A stretch of 43,600 bases of DNA from Burkholderiaceae bacterium (GTDB lineage: Bacteria > Pseudomonadota > Gammaproteobacteria > Burkholderiales > Burkholderiaceae_F), in assembly GCA_019236735.1 (NCBI GenBank), contig JAFAIM010000064.1:1-43600 (forward strand), in the 5' to 3' direction. Under the pieces are notes generated by a model that worked only from the letters and a program-made list of their open reading frames with translations, ran no database searches and had not been told where the DNA came from. Below, one piece after another: positions 28,441 to 35,758 of the stretch. The number at the start of each line of letters is the position of its first letter. Position 1 is the first letter of the stretch. The position numbers were made by a program, and so were the translations under genes.

Positions 28441-28953
28441 TCAAGGATTGACCGTGATCGTCACCGTATCCGTGTAAACCTGACTGCCAGCGGTGGCTGT
28501 GGCGTTGCTGTACTGCGCTGGGGTGATGGTTCCAGTGACCGTGACCGCCTTGGAGGCCGCACCCGAACCAAAACCGGCGCCGGTGAAACCCGAATCGCCG
28601 CTGTAGCCGATCGAATAGGGCAGGAAGCTTCCCCCGCTCGACAACTCCATTTGCTTCGTGCCGCCGGCGAAATGCAACCCGTTGTCGTCAGTCGCAGCGG
28701 TCGACGTGATCCCCTTGCTGCATTGCATGACAAACGTGGTGGTCGCCACCGCGTTGGCGGTTCCCGTCGGGTCGATCATTCCGAAATCCAACGTGTTAGG
28801 CGCCGATGTAACTTTGCAAGCCCCCTTGACCTTGGCGTTGACCGTGACCGTTGTCGTGCCTCCTGCGGAGGCTTTGTTTGGCAGCGTTGCTCCTGCAAGT
28901 AACCCCATCGAGGCAATGACCGCAACCGAAAGGCTTTGGATATCTGATTTCAT
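28441..28953 (-). CDS. major pilin, spore coat U domain
   Basis: A 170-residue secreted pilin. A signal peptide ends near NKASA, followed by GGTTTVTVNAKVKGACKV. The SCPU-type subunit has the segment NTLDFGMIDPTG, a cysteine pair (GAC and QC), and the C-terminal strand QVYTDTVTITVNP typical of CsuA/B-like subunits. The ATG at 28953 matches the signal peptide; the frame itself extends further up. It is the first gene of the pilin-chaperone-usher-tip order. Its ribosome-binding site lies in the arm of an 8-bp hairpin just upstream. Confidence 0.9.
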   Translation of the reverse strand: MKSDIQSLSVAVIASMGLLAGATLPNKASAGGTTTVTVNAKVKGACKVTSAPNTLDFGMIDPTGTANAVATTTFVMQCSKGITSTAATDDNGLHFAGGTKQMELSSGGSFLPYSIGYSGDSGFTGAGFGSGAASKAVTVTGTITPAQYSNATATAGSQVYTDTVTITVNP

Positions 28954-28988
28954 TTTGTTGTCCCCATAGTAAAATTTCGCATGGGGAC
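28950..28988 (-). promoter_or_regulatory. hairpin hiding the pilin ribosome-binding site, with a 10-codon upstream ORF
   Basis: In the pilin message GTCCCCAT (28988-28981) and ATGGGGAC (28967-28960) form a perfect 8-bp stem around 13 AT-rich bases. The GGGGA in the 3' arm is the only ribosome-binding site candidate, seven bases before the pilin ATG. Within it an ATG at 28982 opens a 10-codon frame whose TGA overlaps the pilin ATG as ATGA. The structure could silence pilin translation until melted or bound. Confidence 0.6.
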
Positions 28989-29107
28989 AGACTAGGGTGT
29001 ACAGACCGCTAATCGTTTGACGCAACGCAAGGACCCATGGACTGGAGGACAAACCCTATGGTCAACGGAGCGTCCAGCCCCTGCAAATACAGCCGGAGCG
29101 CCGGACC

Positions 29108-29269
29108 TTAGGACTCGATTGCAGGGGTTAGTGCTTGCTTGCCTCGCACAAGCGCGGCACCGACGGCGACGGATCCGAGGGCGTAGCCCAGAACCCTCGG
29201 CATATAGATGCGCCGAATGAAGCCGACCCCCCGTTTTCGTCGCTTACGATCGGCGCCTCGGCTCGGCAT
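29108..29269 (-). pseudogene. N-terminal fragment of a MASE2-type diguanylate cyclase (probable)
   Basis: A 53-codon frame contains FIRRIYMPRVLGYALG followed by a hydrophobic stretch. This resembles the start of the MASE2 membrane sensor domain that precedes GGDEF domains in AdrA-like proteins. The rest of the gene is absent. The call is based on a short match and could be wrong. Confidence 0.4.
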
Positions 29270-29298
29270 GCCTGCCCGAAAATCAAGCGAATCGTGGC

Positions 29299-29418
29299 TC
29301 ACTGCTGCATTTGGCCGCGCTGCAGCTTCGTGCGTCTTACCTCCCAGCTCTCCGGATCGACGGCATGCGCCTGGAATACACGCTTTGCAATGTCCAGCCC
29401 GATCGTCGTACGCTTCAT
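29299..29418 (-). pseudogene. IS110-family transposase, N-terminal fragment
   Basis: The 39-codon frame begins MKRTTIGLDIAKRVFQAH, the hallmark start of IS110 DEDD transposases with the first catalytic aspartate in GLDIAK. It stops after TKLQRGQMQQ, so more than 90 percent is missing. A GGAAGGAGCC ribosome-binding site precedes it. Confidence 0.85.
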
Positions 29419-29767
29419 TGGAGGCTCCTTCCCGCTGAGTGGGTCGACAGAGCTCCCACTCTGGCACACCGATGCCGTTGGGCTGAGGGGCCTCCTCACT
29501 GCATTTGCGCGGACCTTCATCGCCTCCCTCTTTCGACGCGGCCTGGCACTCTGGTGTTCGCGCGCTTCTTGCAGGTTCCCTTCCGCGCGCGAAAAACAGC
29601 CGCGACCGACGCATCGATGGTTTCATCGGTTGGCGTCGCGGTCAAACGTCCGCTCGACAAAGCGGAGGGCTTTGTAGTCCCTCTTTCGCGCGACTATGAT
29701 TCGCGGCGCCGATTGGCGAAGACCGCTTCTACCCTACCCCGGCAGGGAAGTAATGCGCTTCCAGCCA
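29419..29767. other. probable IS110 end and unassigned sequence
   Basis: The part next to the transposase fragment is probably the left end of the IS110-type element. No further gene or repeat is recognised before the toxin gene. Confidence 0.4.
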
Positions 29768-30061
29768 TCACCGCCGGCGCCGCCAGAAGCCCTGTTTCCG
29801 CTTTTGATGGGCAAAGGCGATGATCCGCACCTCGTCCGATCTCATGTAATAGACCAGGCTGTACGGGAACCGCTCGATGGGGAGGAGCCGAGCCGTACTG
29901 CGCCACCGTGCCCCGATATTGGGAAACGCGCGCAACAGTGCGTAGGCTCGTTCGAACTCTTCGACAAGACTTTCAGCAAGCTGAGGCCCGCCTCGCTCCC
30001 GGTAGTACTGAGCGGCATCCAGTAGCTCGCGTTCTGCGGCGCCATGGATCGAGAATTTCAC
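29768..30061 (-). CDS. RelE/ParE-family toxin
   Basis: A 97-residue small basic protein. The N-terminal AERELLDAAQYYRERG helix-pair and the strand-rich C-terminal part (ERFPYSLVYYMRSDEVRIIAFAHQKRKQGFW) are typical of ParE/RelE toxins. It starts with GTG, which overlaps the TGA of the antitoxin gene as GTGA. ParE-like toxins poison gyrase and RelE-like toxins cut mRNA; which applies is not clear. Confidence 0.9.
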   Translation of the reverse strand: MKFSIHGAAERELLDAAQYYRERGGPQLAESLVEEFERAYALLRAFPNIGARWRSTARLLPIERFPYSLVYYMRSDEVRIIAFAHQKRKQGFWRRRR

Positions 30062-30282
30062 CGGATCGAGTCACGGACCCGTGCTATGGCCTCTTGGACA
30101 GGTACCATGGTCGCTCGCCCGTCCTCGATTTCCTCGATGCGCCGTTCCACTACCGCGGCCCACTCGGCGTCGAAGTCAGGCGCCGGGGAAAGGCTTGCCA
30201 GCAATCGAGCGACGAGTTCTGCCCGCTCCTGGTCCGACAGCTGAAGGGCCTGGACCTCGAGATCCTCTAGTCGGTTGCCCAT
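30058..30282 (-). CDS. addiction module antitoxin
   Basis: A 74-residue protein of the type often annotated as addiction module component (Unstab_antitox-like). The segment LQLSDQERAELVARLLASL is characteristic, followed by an acidic linker and an EAIARVRDSIR tail. The ATG at 30282 follows GAGGAA. A GATAAT -10-like element lies at 30316-30311, but no good -35 was found. Confidence 0.85.
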   Translation of the reverse strand: MGNRLEDLEVQALQLSDQERAELVARLLASLSPAPDFDAEWAAVVERRIEEIEDGRATMVPVQEAIARVRDSIR

Positions 30283-30358
30283 TGGGGTTCCTCGCTTTCC
30301 ATCGACGCCCATTATCGCTCACTCGGCGGTGATCATCCGGTGAATCCTCTCGCCGATT

Positions 30359-30426
30359 ACCCGATGCAGCCCAAAAACGGTGACGGGCCGGTGATCGGCG
30401 GGAGGTGGAAAGCATGCCATTGCACG
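30359..30426 (+). repeat. 68-base repeat, copy B (integrase leader and first codons)
   Basis: Matches copy A at 22960-23027 with two mismatches (A/G in both). In this copy the reading frame after the ATG continues for 29 codons of integrase N-terminus. Confidence 0.9.
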
Positions 30427-30503
30427 TGTTGAGTCCGCGCGAAGTGCAGCTTGCCAGCGCGGCCGATCACGCCGACGGCGGCCGGCTTTTCCTGCATCGG
30501 TGA
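30414..30503 (+). pseudogene. tyrosine integrase, N-terminal fragment
   Basis: The 29-codon frame starts MPLHVLSPREVQLA and continues to ADHADGGRLFLHR before a stop. P4-type integrases begin with just this pattern (a REV segment, then DGGGLFL). A GGGAGGTGG ribosome-binding site precedes it. Everything after about residue 29 is lost. Confidence 0.8.
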
Positions 30504-30700
30504 TCCGCAAGATGCGCATCATGGAGTTAGGCGGCTACCCAATCGCGAAACGTTGACGGAGCGCGTAACGCGATCTCACGGGCTATTCCGGCCGCGCATC
30601 GGCGTGTCGCTGCGCATTTCGGTTTAGGCAATTAGGCCATACAGTTGCCCCGGGAAGCGCGGGTTATGGACGCAGGTGCCGACTCCCGCGGGGTTCTGAT

Positions 30701-31129
30701 TTACAGTTCGTCGCTCTCCCATGGATTGACTACCGGTACCTTGAGACCCTGAAAGTGCTTAATGTTTCGTGTGGCAAGCGTGGCGCGGCGGGCCAGCGCA
30801 ATGCCCGCAATTTGCGTATCACGCATGTCAACCGGCCGCCCAGCCTTCTGGCGCGTGGCGGCCAGTATCGCGGCCTCTCCCGCAGCTGCGCTATCGAAAT
30901 CCAGTACGCGGTTTGCCAGGTCTGTCTCGAGCAGGCTGCCGAATGCCGCATCCACGGAGCGTCGCCGCTTACCGCTTGGAAGTAATGCAATACCAAGGTG
31001 GGCCTCGAAGAGCGTAATGCTGGTGATCCAGATCGACTCCGCTGGCTGCTGGTCCAACCACCGTACGACTGCGATGTCAGGCGCCGCGCGCATGAGCGCC
31101 GATAGTACATTCGTATCGAGAATGATCAC
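30701..31129 (-). CDS. PIN-domain toxin, FitB/VapC family
   Basis: A 142-residue PIN ribonuclease. Acidic catalytic residues are visible: D5 (ILDTNVLSALM), E42 (ITLFEAHLG) and D105 (DMRDTQIAGIA), with the C-terminal ATRNIKHFQGLKVPVVNPW typical of FitB. It starts with GTG that overlaps the antitoxin TGA as GTGA. It probably cleaves tRNA or rRNA. Confidence 0.92.
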   Translation of the reverse strand: MIILDTNVLSALMRAAPDIAVVRWLDQQPAESIWITSITLFEAHLGIALLPSGKRRRSVDAAFGSLLETDLANRVLDFDSAAAGEAAILAATRQKAGRPVDMRDTQIAGIALARRATLATRNIKHFQGLKVPVVNPWESDEL

Positions 31130-31374
31130 TTGCCTAGCCCTGCTGGTCGAGGATTTTGCCCTCGCAACTCCGGTAGATCAGACGCGAGACCTACTCTCTG
31201 GAAGCGAGCGGCGATGCGCGAGCCGAGCCTGGCAATGGGACGTGCTTCCTCCATAGCCGCGCTGCGCAGAATTTCACGCACTTCTGCCTCCAAGCTCCGC
31301 CCACGGTGCTCCGCCCGCCGTTTCAAGCGAGCCTTCACATCCTCCTCCAACTGGCGAACCACAAACTGGGCCAT
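31126..31374 (-). CDS. ribbon-helix-helix antitoxin, FitA/VapB family
   Basis: An 82-residue antitoxin. The N-terminal ribbon-helix-helix (FVVRQLEEDVKARLKRRAEHRGRSLEAEVREIL, given here by its span of residues 4-36) would bind the operator; the C-terminal part neutralises the toxin. The ATG at 31374 follows AAGGAGGGG. A perfect 14-base palindrome lies 33 bases upstream and is the likely autoregulatory operator. Confidence 0.9.
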   Translation of the reverse strand: MAQFVVRQLEEDVKARLKRRAEHRGRSLEAEVREILRSAAMEEARPIARLGSRIAARFQRVGLASDLPELRGQNPRPAGLGK

Positions 31375-31407
31375 AGCCCCTCCTTTCATGCATAACCTCA
31401 AACAGAT

Positions 31408-31421
31408 GATATCATGATATC
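31408..31421. promoter_or_regulatory. palindromic operator of the FitAB/VapBC-type module
   Basis: GATATCATGATATC is a perfect 14-base palindrome, 33 bases upstream of the antitoxin start. Ribbon-helix-helix antitoxins with PIN partners bind inverted repeats in this position and repress their own operon. Confidence 0.6.
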
Positions 31422-31470
31422 TCCTGGCCGAGATTGCTGCATCGGGAAAATTTCGACGATCTAGGAACAT

Positions 31471-31840
31471 GCCAGACGGGCTGGTTGGCGCATCGACAAG
31501 CGCGAAGGCGGATCCGTTCCGGGCGATCGGCGCTGCCAGGGACGCTCAGAAGACTGCACCAATGTACGGAAGTACGGAACGCCTCTTAGGAAGCCGTGAA
31601 CCGCCGGCGGCGATTGGCTGGTGACCCCTGCGACCGTGTTGGAGCACGCGGCCAGCGTGGGTGGTCACCCGACCAAAGGACCGAATCCTGAGCTACTGAA
31701 GTGCGCGCTGAGAGCCGACGAGGTGTCGTTCAACGACCTGAGCGACGGACAACTGTGCAGCATCGCGCTTTGTAGAACCGTCACGGACGTCGAACTGGAA
31801 GCCGGGCTTCGCGCAATCGGATCCTGTTCCCGCTCGGGTC
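31471..31840. other. unassigned island sequence
   Basis: Between the antitoxin promoter and the MNT promoter no gene is recognised. A plus-strand frame from 31621 has no known domain and runs through the downstream operator into the antitoxin gene in another frame, so I regard it as non-coding. Confidence 0.5.
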
Positions 31841-31887
31841 TGGATAAGGATGCCCAATTTGGGTATATTTCTACCCAAAATGGGCAT
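31841..31887 (+). promoter_or_regulatory. promoter and 16-bp inverted-repeat operator of the MNT/HEPN module
   Basis: ATGCCCAATTTGGGTA (31850-31865) and TACCCAAAATGGGCAT (31872-31887) form an inverted repeat with one mismatch around TATTTC. It overlaps a -10-like TATATT (31864-31869) that lies 17 bases after TGGATA (31841-31846). A transcript would start near 31876, so the message would be almost leaderless. The winged-helix part of the next protein is the natural candidate repressor. Confidence 0.6.
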
Positions 31888-32494
31888 GAGACAAGCTCCC
31901 TTGCAGTCGCCCGGCTTGGGCAGCGCTCTGTTCACGGGAACGCAACAGCGCGTGTTGGCCTTGTTGTTCGGACAACCGGCGCGCAGCTTCTATGGCACCG
32001 AGCTGATCAGCTTGGCGGGCATCGGATCGGGCGCAGTTCAGCGCGAACTCGCAAAGCTCGCTGGCAGCGGCCTGGTCACCGTCCGGAGCGTCGGCAGGCA
32101 GAAGCACTACCAGGCCAACGCCGCGTCGCCGATCTTCTCGGAGCTCGAAAGCATCGTACGCAAAACGTTCGGGCTCGCAGAGCCTTTACGGCGGACGCTA
32201 GCTCCGCTCATCAATAACATTGACATCGCATTCGTTTATGGGTCAGTCGCGAAGAAGACGGACACCGCCGCCAGCGATATCGACTTGATGATAGTCAGCG
32301 ATGATCTGGCCTACGCAGATCTCTTTGCGGCGCTCGAAGCGGCAGGCGCCGCACTCGGTCGAACCGTGAACCCTACGATCCTCACCAACAAGGAGTTAGC
32401 TAAACGGGCGAAGACCAAGGAATCTTTCCTCACGCGTGTGCTAGCGCAGCCGAAGATCTGGATCGTCGGAGACGAAAGTGCGCTCCCCGCTTGA
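31886..32494 (+). CDS. HTH-MNT nucleotidyltransferase antitoxin
   Basis: A 202-residue fusion of an N-terminal winged helix (residues about 18-80, with SGAVQRELAKLAGSGLV) and a minimal nucleotidyltransferase (from about 112). The motif YGSVAKKTDTAASDIDLMIV gives G119, S120, D131 and D133, the metal and nucleotide ligands. MntA-like proteins neutralise HepT toxins by adding AMP. The start is uncertain: ATGs at 31850, 31880 and 31886 are in frame, and the first lies inside the operator, so a later one is preferred. Confidence 0.85.
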   Translation: MRQAPLQSPGLGSALFTGTQQRVLALLFGQPARSFYGTELISLAGIGSGAVQRELAKLAGSGLVTVRSVGRQKHYQANAASPIFSELESIVRKTFGLAEPLRRTLAPLINNIDIAFVYGSVAKKTDTAASDIDLMIVSDDLAYADLFAALEAAGAALGRTVNPTILTNKELAKRAKTKESFLTRVLAQPKIWIVGDESALPA

Positions 32495-32903
32495 TAATCT
32501 GGCAGGGCCGGGCAAGCCTTTGCGTGCCGAACCGCCCGATGCCGCCGAAATCACCGGCTTGGTGCGATCGGCGCGCGCACGTTTGAAGGACGCGAGCAAC
32601 AAGAACCTTGCGCTCGAAAGCCGATTTGACCTCGGATACAACGCTGCCCATGCGCTGTGTCTTGCCGCCTTGCGGGCACGCGGCTACCGTTCCGGCAATC
32701 GTTATATCGTCTTTCAAGTGCTGCCGCACACGCTTGGATTGGGTCCGGAGGTGTGGCGCGTGCTGTCAAAGTGCCACGAAATCCGGAATGCCGGCGAGTA
32801 CCAGGGGGACTTGCAGATCAATGAACGCATCGTGACGGATCTTCTGACGGCCTGCACCGCCGTGCTTGGCAAGGCAGAGACGCTGAAGCCGCCTTCTAAG
32901 TAG
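32478..32903 (+). CDS. HEPN-domain toxin (HepT-like) of the MNT module
   Basis: A 141-residue helical protein that overlaps the MNT gene by 17 bases and starts with GTG. The C-terminal part contains YRSGNRYIVFQ and HEIRNAGEYQG, the sequence class found next to HTH-MNT proteins. The catalytic R-x4-6-H of HEPN nucleases reads here R103-N-A-G-E-Y108, with tyrosine in place of histidine. It is either a variant nuclease or one kept in a modified state. Confidence 0.8.
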   Translation: MRSPLDNLAGPGKPLRAEPPDAAEITGLVRSARARLKDASNKNLALESRFDLGYNAAHALCLAALRARGYRSGNRYIVFQVLPHTLGLGPEVWRVLSKCHEIRNAGEYQGDLQINERIVTDLLTACTAVLGKAETLKPPSK

Positions 32904-33017
32904 CAGGCAACACGGAGAGGTCGTGTGTTCAACAGCGTCGGATCCTTCGCGTGGTGACGGAGCGGTGATCCTGTCCGCCTACAGTCACAAGTCAAGCAAT
33001 TGCGCCACTGTTGAGAT

Positions 33018-33034
33018 CGCCCTTGGCCACCAGT
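33018..33034. repeat. attR, 17-base copy of the tRNA-Phe 3' end
   Basis: CGCCCTTGGCCACCAGT repeats 22826-22842 exactly. The flanking bases differ on both sides, so the repeat ends sharply. It marks the right end of the island. Confidence 0.88.
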
Positions 33035-33101
33035 TTTCACTACAGAGACCTGATCGAGGATACCGGGGGCGGCGCTGGACGCGAGGGCGTCGCCTCCTCG
33101 C

Positions 33102-34334
33102 TCACACCACGCCCTGCTCCCGCAACTCCTCCAGCTGCCGGCCGTCGATCCCGATCGTGGCAAGCACCTCGGCCGTGTGCTCTCCCAAACGAGGTCCCAG
33201 CCATTTCGTTCGCCCCGGCGTCTCCGACAGCTTGGGAACGATGCCGGGGAACTCGACCGCGAATCCGTCGGGAAGCGCCATTTTCTGAACCATGTCGCGC
33301 GCGCGGTAGTGCGGGTCGGCGGCGATGTCGGCAGCGGTGTAGATCCTGCCGCTGGGCACGTCGGCCGCCTCCAGCTCCGCCAGCACCTGTCCGAGCTCGT
33401 GCCGCATCGTCCACGTCGAGATCGCATCGTCGATCAGTTGCGTGTGCTGCGAACGGCCGTCGTTGCGTGCCAGGCGCGCATCCTCGGCAAGATCAGCGCG
33501 CTCGATCGCATGCATCAGCCGTTTGTAAATGCCGTCGGAATTGCCAGCGATGATCACGTAGGAGCCGTCGCCGCATCGATACGTGTTCGACGGCACGATG
33601 CCGGGCAAGGCCGCGCCGGTGCGTTCGCGCACGTGGCCGAACGCGGAGTATTCCGGGATCAGGCTTTCCATCACTCCGAACACGGCCTCGTACAGCGCCA
33701 CATCGATGAACTGCCCCTTACCACCGTTGACTTTGAGGTGGTGCAACGCGAGCAGGGCTCCGATGACTCCGTAGAGCGAAGCCAGAGTGTCTCCCAGGCT
33801 CACACCGACGCGCACCGGAGGCCGATCCGGGTAGCCGGTGACGTGGCGCAGGCCGCCCATCGACTCTGCGATCGCAGCGAAGCCGGGCCGATCCTTGTAC
33901 GGACCGCTCTGCCCGTAACCGGACACGCGCACCATCACGAGCGAGGGATGGATGCGCGACAGATCCTCCCAGCCCAGTCCCCATTTTTCCAGCGTTCCGG
34001 GGCGGAAGTTCTCGATCACGATGTCGGCGCGTTCGATCAGCCGGCGAGCGAGCTCGCGAGCGCGCGGATCCTTCAGATTGAGCGTCACCGACTTCTTGTT
34101 GCGGCTCTGCGAATACCACCACAGCGAGGTGCCAGCATGCAGCTTGCGCCAAATGCGCAGCGGATCGCCGCCGTCGGGCGACTCGATCTTGATCACCTCG
34201 GCACCGAATTGGGCCAGCACGGCTGCCGCGTATGGGCCTGCGATCAGCGCGCCGAGCTCGATCACCTTCACGCCCTGCAGCGGTATAGGAGCGGCCGCGG
34301 CATTGCCTTCGCCGGATTGGCGCTGGTTCGTCAC
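33102..34334 (-). CDS. CaiB/BaiF-family (class III) CoA-transferase
   Basis: A 410-residue family III CoA-transferase. The N-terminal VIELGALIAGPYAAAVLAQFGAEVIKIE motif (residues 24-51) and the conserved NFRPGTLEKWGL are present, and the catalytic aspartate is D182 in VSLGDTLASLYG. It moves CoA between carboxylic acids; the acid is unknown. The start is GTG. It is 30 bases after the MFS gene and may use the acid the carrier imports. Confidence 0.93.
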   Translation of the reverse strand: MTNQRQSGEGNAAAAPIPLQGVKVIELGALIAGPYAAAVLAQFGAEVIKIESPDGGDPLRIWRKLHAGTSLWWYSQSRNKKSVTLNLKDPRARELARRLIERADIVIENFRPGTLEKWGLGWEDLSRIHPSLVMVRVSGYGQSGPYKDRPGFAAIAESMGGLRHVTGYPDRPPVRVGVSLGDTLASLYGVIGALLALHHLKVNGGKGQFIDVALYEAVFGVMESLIPEYSAFGHVRERTGAALPGIVPSNTYRCGDGSYVIIAGNSDGIYKRLMHAIERADLAEDARLARNDGRSQHTQLIDDAISTWTMRHELGQVLAELEAADVPSGRIYTAADIAADPHYRARDMVQKMALPDGFAVEFPGIVPKLSETPGRTKWLGPRLGEHTAEVLATIGIDGRQLEELREQGVV

Positions 34335-34364
34335 GGTTCCGACCTCATCGTGAGACGTGCGGGT

Positions 34365-35714
34365 TCAAGGAGGCAAGGGGCGGCCGCGCGTCTCCGGCAT
34401 GAACCAGGGCACCACCAGGCCGATGACATAAATCGAACCCAGCGTCATCGCAGCGCGCGGGATGCTGCCGAAAGCCTGGATGATGCTGCCCGCAACGATC
34501 GGGAACACCCAGGCGATCAGTCGGGCAGCGTTGAAGATGAAGGCAGCCGCCGACGCGCGCACACTCGAGGTGAACAGCTCCGACGGATAAATGGCCATCC
34601 ACGAATATGCGCAGCCGAGCGTGAAAAAGCCATTGATGAAAGACGCAACCAGAAGCGCATCGAACGAAGTCGTCCACAGATAGGTCTGCGCCGTGGTGAG
34701 GAGCGAACCCAGGAAGGTGAAGAACAGGTACAGGCGGCGCCCCATCGCATCGGCCAGGAAGCCGGATGCCAGGTACGCGACCACGGCACCCGTCGTGTAC
34801 AGCAGCGTCGCCCGCAGTCCCCACTGCGCAGGGTTCGCCAGCCCGGCGGCTTTGGCAGAAAGCACCGCGTACTGAGGCAGCCAGCTGGAAATGGCCCACC
34901 AGCCAACGGTGGTGGACAAGGACAACAGGAAAGCGAGCAGAACGCGCCGGCGCCCTTCTGGCTCGCGAAAGATCTCCGCGAGCGTGAACGGGCGCTCGCT
35001 GCCACCCCGCGTCGCAGCCGCTCCGGCGTCTTCGGTCACAGCCCAGCGCTGCTTGCGGATCGCATCGAGCCATCGTTCGGATTCATCGATCGCTCGGCGG
35101 ATATACAGGCAGAAGAACGCCGGCAGCGCACCGATGACGAAAACGAGGCGCCAGGTGTCTGCACCCAGCGGCTGCGTCTGGCTCAACACCAACCATACGA
35201 GCGCGGCGATCAACGTGCCAAACCCAAAGCCCGACTGCAGAAAGCCTGCTCCTTTGGGGCGCGCACGGTTGGGCCATGTCTCGGCGAGCAGCGCTACCCC
35301 GGTGCTCCATTCGCTTCCCATCGCGAAGCCGGTGATAAAGCGAAGAAAGCAGAAAAGCGCGAATGTGCTGGCAAGCGCAGTCAGCCCCGTGAACACCGCA
35401 TAGAAGAACACCGAATAGATCATCATGCGCTTGCGGCCCACGTAGTCGGCCAGCACGCCACCCGCCATTCCGCCGATGCCCCAGCCCAGCAGCGTGACAC
35501 CGATCGCCACGCCGGCCCACACGGCGCGGTGGGCGGACTGATCCGGAGTAAGCATCGAACCGAGCACGAACGGCATCACGATGAACAGCGCGTAGGCCTC
35601 GTAGCCGTCGAACACCCATCCCAGGAAGCTGGCCGTCAGAACGCGCCAGTGTTTTGCATCCAAGCCGCTGTACCAGTGCAAGCCCGAAGGCGCTGGGGAT
35701 GCAACCGAGTCCAT
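34365..35714 (-). CDS. major facilitator superfamily transporter
   Basis: A 449-residue protein with about 12 predicted membrane helices. The loop after helix 2 has the GGVLADYVGRKRMM motif typical of MFS metabolite:H+ symporters, and RFITGFAMGSEWSTGVALLAE is a sugar/aromatic-acid carrier pattern. Good ribosome-binding site AAGGGAAGGAG. Substrate unknown; the adjacent CoA-transferase suggests a carboxylic acid. Confidence 0.92.
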   Translation of the reverse strand: MDSVASPAPSGLHWYSGLDAKHWRVLTASFLGWVFDGYEAYALFIVMPFVLGSMLTPDQSAHRAVWAGVAIGVTLLGWGIGGMAGGVLADYVGRKRMMIYSVFFYAVFTGLTALASTFALFCFLRFITGFAMGSEWSTGVALLAETWPNRARPKGAGFLQSGFGFGTLIAALVWLVLSQTQPLGADTWRLVFVIGALPAFFCLYIRRAIDESERWLDAIRKQRWAVTEDAGAAATRGGSERPFTLAEIFREPEGRRRVLLAFLLSLSTTVGWWAISSWLPQYAVLSAKAAGLANPAQWGLRATLLYTTGAVVAYLASGFLADAMGRRLYLFFTFLGSLLTTAQTYLWTTSFDALLVASFINGFFTLGCAYSWMAIYPSELFTSSVRASAAAFIFNAARLIAWVFPIVAGSIIQAFGSIPRAAMTLGSIYVIGLVVPWFMPETRGRPLPP

Positions 35715-35758
35715 CGGGTCTCCTTCCCTTCTCCCCTTTTCTCCCGCTGGAACGACGA

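Noticed and set aside
31621-32217. 198-codon plus-strand frame
   Set aside because: No domain is recognised, it crosses the operator, and it overlaps the MNT antitoxin in another frame.
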